The notes under the pieces are model-generated. The model was not told the DNA's origin. It saw only the letters and a program-made list of their open reading frames with translations, and did no database searches. From UBA1429 sp964482225 (GTDB lineage Bacteria; Chloroflexota; Anaerolineae; UBA1429): a stretch of DNA of 64,000 nucleotides. Of the stretch, positions 59,129 through 64,000 are shown in pieces. A program made the position numbers and the translations under genes. The first letter of the stretch is position 1. The number at the start of each line of letters is the position of its first letter. The stretch lies in assembly GCA_964482225.1 (NCBI GenBank), contig CAYZWT010000010.1, positions 62,001-126,000 of the forward strand. Reading direction: 5' to 3'.

Positions 59129-60325
59129 CTAGCCGCGCAGGCCGACATAGCGCACCAGATCGCCGCGATCGCCGCTGGAAGCGATCTCTTCCAGATCGTC
59201 ATAGACCGCATTGATCATCGGGGGCGTGGTATCGCGCCCGCCGAGGCCATAGATATAGTTGACGATAGGCAGGTCGCAGATGCCCGCGACAAAGAGCGCC
59301 GAGGTGATGTCGGTGAACAGCGGCCCCATCCCCTGGGGCGCGCCAAAGGAGATGGCGCGATCCATTACGGCGACGGCCTTGCAATTGCGGATGCACTCCA
59401 CGATCTGGGCCGCCGGGAAGGGGCGGTACAGGCGCGGCTTGAGCACGCCCACTTTTTTGCCCTGGGCGCGCAACTGGCGGACCAGCGAGCGGGTCGTTCC
59501 GGCGGTGGAAGAGAGCACCACGATGGCATACTCGGCGTCATCCATGCCGTAGCAGTCGAGGATCGGCTGCGGGCGCCCCGAAAGGCTCTCGTACTCCTGG
59601 CTGACGGCCTCGATCAGCGGCATGGCGCTGTTCATGGCCTCGGTCTGCTGGCGCTTGTGCTCAAAGTAATAGTCGGTAAAGTCCCAGGCGCCCATGGTGA
59701 TGGGGCTGTCCGTGTTCAGCAGATAGAGCTCGGGCTCATAGCTGCCGACGAACTCGCGCACGGCCTCATCGGGGAGCAGGCCCACGCGCTCGACGCCGTG
59801 GCCCGTGATGAAACCATCCTGGCAGCTCATCACCGGCAGGAGCAGTTCTTTGCTCTCGGCGATGCGCAGCGCCTTGATGGTGTTGTCATAGGCTTCCTGG
59901 CCACTCTCGGCATAGAACTGGAGCCAGCCCGAATCGCGGGCGCCCATAGCATCCGAGTGATCGCAGTGGATGTTGAGCGGGCTGGAGAGCGCCCGGTTCA
60001 CGACCGTCATCACGATCGGCAGGCGCATACCGGAGGCGATGTAGAGCATCTCCCACATGAGGGCCAGGCCGTTGGCGGAGGTGGCGGTCATCACGCGGGC
60101 GCCCGCAGCCGAGGCGCCCACGCAGGCGCTCATGGCAGCGTGCTCGGACTCGACGGGCACGAACTCGGTATTGACGATCCCATCGGCCACGTACTGGGAA
60201 AAGTTCTGTACGACGGCCGTCTGGGGGGTGATTGGATAGGCAGCAACGACGTCAGGGTTGATCTGACGCATCGCCTGAGAGACGGCATTGGCGCCATCCA
60301 GAGGCATAAAGCGGCTTGCGACCAT
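59129..60325 (-). CDS. porA: Pyruvate:ferredoxin oxidoreductase alpha subunit
   Basis: The 398-aa protein has the PP-domain and transketolase C-like domains: VVAAYPITPQTAVVQNFSQYV, EFVPVESEHAAMSACVGASAAG, TATSANGLALMWEMLYIASG, GVLKPRLYRPFPAAQIVECI and AVMDRAISFGAPQG. The sequence is typical of four-subunit PORs. It follows porD after 33 nt and precedes porB by 55 nt. Confidence 0.93.
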   Translation of the reverse strand: MVASRFMPLDGANAVSQAMRQINPDVVAAYPITPQTAVVQNFSQYVADGIVNTEFVPVESEHAAMSACVGASAAGARVMTATSANGLALMWEMLYIASGMRLPIVMTVVNRALSSPLNIHCDHSDAMGARDSGWLQFYAESGQEAYDNTIKALRIAESKELLLPVMSCQDGFITGHGVERVGLLPDEAVREFVGSYEPELYLLNTDSPITMGAWDFTDYYFEHKRQQTEAMNSAMPLIEAVSQEYESLSGRPQPILDCYGMDDAEYAIVVLSSTAGTTRSLVRQLRAQGKKVGVLKPRLYRPFPAAQIVECIRNCKAVAVMDRAISFGAPQGMGPLFTDITSALFVAGICDLPIVNYIYGLGGRDTTPPMINAVYDDLEEIASSGDRGDLVRYVGLRG

Positions 60326-60358
60326 CGGTTCCCTCCTGATGAATACAGGCTCTCGAGC

Positions 60359-60718
60359 CTAGGCGTTGTCGGTATCAAAGGCGGTTTCGGGCACCATCTG
60401 AATCACTTTGCCCAGCTCGCCCGTGTAGCTATGCGGCCGCTTGATATTCACAGGGCAGCGTTCGGCGCAGATGCCGCAGCCCTTGCAGTGATCATAGTCA
60501 AACTCGGCGACCTTGCCATCCTCGACGGTGATGGCCGAATCGGGGCACATGATCCAGCAGATCAGGCACTGGGTGCACTGCTCCATGTCGCGGATGGGGC
60601 GCAGCGTGCGCCACGTGCCTGTGATATAGGCAACCGAGTTGCCGACGTCGGTTACGACGCCGCCGGGGCTGACGCTCTGCCAGGGCTTGTCCAGCCGCGG
60701 GCTCTCTTTCGTCGTCAT
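60359..60718 (-). CDS. porD: Pyruvate:ferredoxin oxidoreductase delta (ferredoxin) subunit
   Basis: The 119-aa protein has two [4Fe-4S] motifs, CTQCLICWIMCPDSAI and CKGCGICAERCPVNI, carrying electrons from the TPP site to external ferredoxin. The flanking sequence (GTWRTLRPIRDMEQ) matches PorD. Gene order is gamma-delta-alpha-beta. Confidence 0.93.
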   Translation of the reverse strand: MTTKESPRLDKPWQSVSPGGVVTDVGNSVAYITGTWRTLRPIRDMEQCTQCLICWIMCPDSAITVEDGKVAEFDYDHCKGCGICAERCPVNIKRPHSYTGELGKVIQMVPETAFDTDNA

Positions 60719-60794
60719 CGAATAGCCTCCCTATGTGTCTATGCGCGTTACGTCGCGCGCACGCAGATACTATTGCGGTCAGATGCGGTAAAGG

Positions 60795-61367
60795 TTAGCC
60801 CTGGACGCACTCTTGATAGGCGCGTTCGACGGCTCGCACGTTGGCCTCGACGATCTCGGGGCGCAGCTTGCCGCCCAGGGACTCGCGGGTGGTCTCGACA
60901 ATGGCATCGAGCTCCACAATTTCAGATGCTCGGGCCACAACCCCCAGGATCAGCGTGCTGGGGATATCGCGGCGAAACTCTTCCATAGCGATGCGCGTAG
61001 CATCCACACACCAGACCACGCCCCCGGGGAACTTGAGCCGCTTGCGGATCTGCTCTGGGGTTTGGCTCGTATTCACGATCAGAGTGCCTTCGGGCTTGAG
61101 CCCTTCGGTCAGTTCCACGATGCCGATCAGGTTGGGGTTGACGACGATGACCATGTCAGGGTCGAGGATCGGGGAGTGGATCTCGATCACGTCATCGCTC
61201 AGGCGCGTATAGCACTTGATGGGCGCGCCCATGCGCTCCGCGCCATACTCGGGAAAAGCCTGGAAATACAGGCCCGCGTGCATGCTGGACTCGCCCAGCA
61301 GTTCCCCTGCGGTCACGACCCCCTGGCCCGCTCGTCCGTGCCAACGGATCTCGAGCATCTGATTCAT
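60795..61367 (-). CDS. porG: Pyruvate:ferredoxin oxidoreductase gamma subunit
   Basis: The 190-aa protein opens with EIRWHGRAGQGVVTAGELLG, then AFPEYGAERMGAPIKCYTRL, DMVIVVNPNLIG and VDATRIAMEEF, the blocks of the gamma domain. GAGGAGGTAGGCA before the ATG is a strong ribosome site. It is the first gene of the por operon. Confidence 0.93.
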   Translation of the reverse strand: MNQMLEIRWHGRAGQGVVTAGELLGESSMHAGLYFQAFPEYGAERMGAPIKCYTRLSDDVIEIHSPILDPDMVIVVNPNLIGIVELTEGLKPEGTLIVNTSQTPEQIRKRLKFPGGVVWCVDATRIAMEEFRRDIPSTLILGVVARASEIVELDAIVETTRESLGGKLRPEIVEANVRAVERAYQECVQG

Positions 61368-61555
61368 TGCCTACCTCCTCGTAACGATGACTTGCAACTC
61401 TGCTTTCACCCGATTCAAAGTGCTCTCGCCTTGCGGTGGAGCCCGCCCAGAGCAGCAAGAGCACGCTCAGGCATCGTGTCAGGGCGCAGTCCGGCGACGA
61501 CCAACAACAATTTCCTGCCACAAGTAACGCCGCCAGCCGTACCCTCAATCAACTC

Positions 61556-61585
61556 ATTGTAAGCCCGACGGCGTCCACTTGTCAA
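61556..61585 (-). promoter_or_regulatory. Promoter of the por operon
   Basis: On the minus strand, TTGACA (61585-61580), 18-nt spacer and TACAAT (61561-61556). The leader to porG is about 180 nt without an obvious conserved RNA. Confidence 0.65.
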
Positions 61586-61653
61586 AAGCGCGCATCCCTT
61601 TATCGAGCACTTTTCTTTGGCTTTGCTTGCACACACCCACAGGGCGCAAGAAA

Positions 61654-61678
61654 AGGGGAGGCAATGATCGCCTCCCCT
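61654..61678 (-). terminator. Terminator after the TraR/DksA-type gene
   Basis: Perfect 9-bp stem AGGGGAGGC/GCCTCCCCT with a 7-nt loop, followed on the minus strand by TTTTC. Confidence 0.8.
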
Positions 61679-61723
61679 AGCTGTTCCGACGGTAACGTAC
61701 GCCCTCGAGGCGCGCCGCACCGG

Positions 61724-62134
61724 CTAGATGTCATCGTCTGTTAGGACAATGGGGCGCTCGCGCCGCCGGGGGGGCGCCCCATAGGGGCCATACTCGCGCT
61801 GGTTGGCGCACTTGACACACAGGCTCGTCTCGGGCATGATCGCCAGCCGCTCGGCAGGGATCTCTTCGCCGCACGACTTGCAGATACCATAGAGCCCCTT
61901 GCGCACCCGCTCAATAGCTTCGTCCAGGGCGCGTATACGATCTTCGCGGTTCTGAATCAGTGAGATCACTTTGCCGCGCTCATAGATCGCCGCCGCCGCA
62001 TCGGCCGAGTCCTCGTCCGTTGCCGAGGCGGGCTCGATCTCTTCTTGAAGCTGCTCGCGCAGGTGCTCGATCTCATCGAGGGTGCGCTCGCGCTCCTTAT
62101 TCAATTGCTCAATCTTGGCATCATTCTTGGTCAT
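61724..62134 (-). CDS. TraR/DksA-family zinc-finger protein
   Basis: The 136-aa protein has an N-terminal coiled coil (EQLNKERERTLDEIEHLREQ, then IQNREDRIRALDEAIERVRK) and a C4 zinc finger CKSCGEEIPAERLAIMPETS-LCVKC. Related proteins bind the RNA polymerase secondary channel, but the acidic coiled-coil tip needed for classic DksA activity is not evident here. AAGGATCGTGAC precedes ATG 62134, preferred over the longer frame. It starts 14 nt after apt ends, so the two share a promoter. Confidence 0.85.
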   Translation of the reverse strand: MTKNDAKIEQLNKERERTLDEIEHLREQLQEEIEPASATDEDSADAAAAIYERGKVISLIQNREDRIRALDEAIERVRKGLYGICKSCGEEIPAERLAIMPETSLCVKCANQREYGPYGAPPRRRERPIVLTDDDI

Positions 62135-62147
62135 GTCACGATCCTTT

Positions 62148-62660
62148 TTACACTTGAAGAACCGAGAACACGTCGAAACGTGCGAGTCTCTCCCTGCCGC
62201 GCAGGGATTCCAGCTCAACCAAAAAGGCCAGGCCCTCTATCACGCCGCCCAACTGCTCGACCAGCTCCACCGCCGCTGCGGCAGAGCCCCCTGTGGCCAG
62301 CAAGTCATCTACAATCAACACTTTCTGCCCGGGGACAATGGCGTCGCGATGCATTTCCAGCCGATTGCTGCCATATTCGAGGCTGTATTCGATGCCGATG
62401 GTTTCAGAGGGCAGTTTGCCCGCCTTGCGCACCGGCGCGAACCCGGCATTCAGCCGGCAGGCGATGGGCACGCCAAAGATGAAACCGCGCGATTCGATGG
62501 CGACCACCCGCTCGATGCCGCGCTCCAGATACGGGGCTGCCAGCCGCTCCATCGCCTCCCTGAGGGCGCGAGGGTCCTGCAACAAAGGGGTGATATCCTT
62601 GAACAAGATGCCCTGGATGGGGAAATCGGGCACATCGCGGACCCACTGCTCCAGGTTCAT
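62148..62660 (-). CDS. apt: Adenine phosphoribosyltransferase
   Basis: The enzyme salvages adenine to AMP. The 170-aa protein has LEQWVRDVPDFPIQGILFKD, VVAIESRGFIFGVPIA, EYSLEYGSNRLEMHRDAI, and the PRPP loop VLIVDDLLATGGSAAAAV. Start ATG 62660 gives the usual length with GAGGAG 12 nt upstream; a TTG at 62684 is in frame. It is the first gene of a unit with the TraR/DksA-type protein. Confidence 0.95.
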   Translation of the reverse strand: MNLEQWVRDVPDFPIQGILFKDITPLLQDPRALREAMERLAAPYLERGIERVVAIESRGFIFGVPIACRLNAGFAPVRKAGKLPSETIGIEYSLEYGSNRLEMHRDAIVPGQKVLIVDDLLATGGSAAAAVELVEQLGGVIEGLAFLVELESLRGRERLARFDVFSVLQV

Positions 62661-62748
62661 CTTGATATGGTGCTCCTCACCCAAGCCGAAACCGGGCGAC
62701 CCTGTGTGGGCGCCCGACTATTGAATGCACTGCTTTCCAGATGCTTGT

Positions 62749-62777
62749 AGTGTATCATCTCTTGGGAGGCGTGTCAA
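62749..62777 (-). promoter_or_regulatory. Promoter of apt
   Basis: On the minus strand, TTGACA (62777-62772), 17-nt spacer and TACACT (62754-62749). Confidence 0.65.
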
Positions 62778-62861
62778 AACGCGCCGGCGTCGGGTCATAC
62801 CAACCTTTTGAGTAGCTCGCTTGGGCCTACCACAGAGCCCCTTGCCCGGACGCCACCCAGC

Positions 62862-63755
62862 CTATTCGCCAAGCACATCCTCCAGGTACACCGGATTGGT
62901 CCAGGCGCAGCGCCCCTGGGCATCGCGACACTCGACCCTGACAAAGACCTGCTCTCGCTGCAAAGGCAGGCTGCCCCGGGTGAGCGAGGCGCCCGGCTCG
63001 GCGGCGATGCGGCGGCCACGCGGCCCGCAGGTGTAAAAGACGATCTCGGCGCAGGGGCTGCAAACCAGATCCAGCACCGGCTCCCCAGCCTCCCCGATCT
63101 GCACCCGCAAGTCCTGAATCACGGGTCCCGCACTGGCGTAAAAGTGCCCGCCGTGTAAGGCCGCCAGCAGGGCCTGTTCGGTGAGCTCTTGGGCGCGCAC
63201 CATGATATAGCCGCCACCCGCCTCGCCCAAGCCCCAGTGGGTGTCGTCTACCGCCAGCCCTGTCAGCCGTCGCCCCGTAGAGAGGCAATCGTCCCAATGC
63301 ACCCGAGCATGGCCCGTGCCCTTGCTGATCTCGCAGACGCTGTTGTAGACCTCCATGCCATCCAGCCCGCGCAGCGCCGCAATCTCGCCGGAGGGCCGCC
63401 CCGTCCAGTAGGGATGGGCGATATAGGCCAGGGCGCCCTGGGCCTTGACGTGGTCAATGACGGCCTGTGGCCGGTGTTCCAGGGCGCGGGGCGGCAGCTC
63501 GGCCAGACCCGCCACCAGCAGGTGATACCCTTCGCCGTTCAGCTCGGTTGCCGTCAGGGTAATGAACCCTTGCGAGACCGCGCGCCCGGGGGTCAGCACC
63601 CAGTGATCCGAGAGGGCGAGGAAATCATAGCCCTGCTCGCGATACCAGGCGATGGCGTCTTCTGGAGAGCGCCGGCCGTCGGACTGGGTGGTGTGGGTGT
63701 GCAGGTTGCCTCTGTACCAGTTGCCCGGCAGGGCAAAGGGAGATTGCCAACGCAT
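62862..63755 (-). CDS. PHP-domain protein (putative metal-dependent phosphoesterase)
   Basis: The 297-aa protein has PHP motifs: GNLHTHTTQSDGRRSPEDAI (HxH plus D), DFLALSDHWVL, TATELNG, AYIAHPYWTG and GLAVDDTHWG. These residues form the trinuclear metal site of the PHP superfamily. The C-terminal 90 residues look beta-rich (VFYTCGPRGRRIAAEPG, VFVRVECRDAQG), resembling CehA/McbA-like variants. Substrate unknown. AAAGGAGCTGC before ATG 63755 sets the start. Confidence 0.85.
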   Translation of the reverse strand: MRWQSPFALPGNWYRGNLHTHTTQSDGRRSPEDAIAWYREQGYDFLALSDHWVLTPGRAVSQGFITLTATELNGEGYHLLVAGLAELPPRALEHRPQAVIDHVKAQGALAYIAHPYWTGRPSGEIAALRGLDGMEVYNSVCEISKGTGHARVHWDDCLSTGRRLTGLAVDDTHWGLGEAGGGYIMVRAQELTEQALLAALHGGHFYASAGPVIQDLRVQIGEAGEPVLDLVCSPCAEIVFYTCGPRGRRIAAEPGASLTRGSLPLQREQVFVRVECRDAQGRCAWTNPVYLEDVLGE

Positions 63756-63867
63756 GCAGCTCCTTTGTGTGTTGGAATGAAACGGCGTGGTTCGCCATGC
63801 TGAAAGCGCCGCCCGCCCGGCAGCTAGCCGATGGGCGAGCGGGGATGTAATACAGTCTGGGCCTGCA

Positions 63868-64000
63868 TTACTCTTGGCCAGTTGGCTCCACTCTGATGTA
63901 CACGGTCTCGACCCAGGGTGGCTTGGGCGTGCTCTCGCGCCCGGCCGCAAAGCAGGCGTCTCCCTCGATATAGCCATAGCCGTGGGCAGGGATCCACGCC
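63868..64000 (-). CDS. 3' end of an unidentified gene (partial)
   Basis: The frame open from the window edge encodes 43 residues (GYGYIEGDACFAAGRESTPK then PPWVETVYIRVEPTGQE) and ends in TAA. Codon use is like that of neighbouring genes, and the gap of 112 nt to the PHP gene is normal. The family is not recognisable from this fragment. The gap 63756-63867 shows no feature. Confidence 0.5.
   Translation of the reverse strand, partial: AWIPAHGYGYIEGDACFAAGRESTPKPPWVETVYIRVEPTGQE

Noticed and set aside
59108..60988. 626-aa plus-strand ORF
   Set aside because: Antisense to porA and porD; composition is the typical His/Ala/Gly-rich shadow.
1..64000. CRISPR array, tRNA or rRNA genes
   Set aside because: No regularly spaced repeats and no tRNA-like cloverleaf or rRNA segments were noticed on reading both strands; a dedicated search (tRNAscan, CRISPR finder) would settle it.

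Overview
The window is GC-rich and densely coding. Its gene content fits a free-living bacterium with strong affinity to Chloroflexota (Anaerolineae/Caldilineae-like): Thr/Pro-rich linkers in a PknB-type kinase, PD40/TolB-propeller ATPases, GT39 membrane glycosyltransferases, a four-subunit pyruvate:ferredoxin oxidoreductase, LarB/LarE/LarC2, and a compact extracellular contractile injection system (eCIS). That placement is an inference from content; there is no rRNA. Sigma-70-like promoters (TTGACA/TATAAT, 16-18 nt spacing) are readable at many operon heads.

Layout. 1-391: RNase P RNA (minus). 0.7-2.15 kb: transposase debris and an IS3-type element with an A7 frameshift site. 2.15-5.82 kb (minus): a small RiPP-like cassette made of a 62-aa precursor with a Trp/Gly/Cys-rich tail, two radical-SAM/SPASM-type enzymes and a probable ABBA-fold (DMATS-like) prenyltransferase. 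A second, truncated transposase borders it at 6.04-6.72 kb. 6.97-11.5 kb: housekeeping run (B12-type radical SAM, pgeF, yggS, proC, yggT). 11.5-14.3 kb (minus): zinc-ribbon coiled-coil protein and a NTPase/TM/beta-propeller protein. 14.7-17.0 kb: SDR plus folB-folK-folE. 17.1-19.6 kb: sugar nucleotidyltransferase/phosphomutase fusion. 19.7-28.4 kb: amidohydrolase, ssb, a BldC/excisionase-like HTH protein, SWIM protein, GT39 protein and a MOT1-like transporter. 28.6-33.3 kb (minus): a PadR regulator with a Cys/His-rich N-terminus, a His/Cys-repeat protein and a heterodimeric ABC exporter, behind a promoter overlapped by a perfect palindrome. 33.7-35.8 kb: larE-larB-larC2.

35.8-54.1 kb (minus) is the most striking block: an apparently single eCIS operon, read from two tandem promoters near 54.2 kb. 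In transcription order it carries the AAA+ ATPase, a DUF4157 protein, the DUF4255 terminator, sheath, tube, tail-assembly chaperone plus a small overlapping ORF, a second tube protein, a 730-aa Pro/Ala-rich disordered protein, an Afp7-like LysM protein, VgrG-like spike, PAAR tip, gp25, baseplate J, an FHA-tail-protein-I fusion, and a transmembrane Ser/Thr kinase with its own FHA domain and a PLAT-like ectodomain in rearranged order. This suggests a phospho-threonine switch wired into the baseplate.

54.4-64 kb: Gfo/Idh oxidoreductase, mobB, a WecA/MraY-like transferase whose expected GDxG catalytic aspartate is missing, upp, porGDAB, a TraR/DksA zinc protein, apt, a PHP-domain protein, and the 3' end of an unidentified gene. 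Two related intergenic TIR elements (about 14.5 and 33.4 kb) and a short GGCGGGCG palindrome repeat lie between genes. No tRNA, rRNA or CRISPR array was seen.
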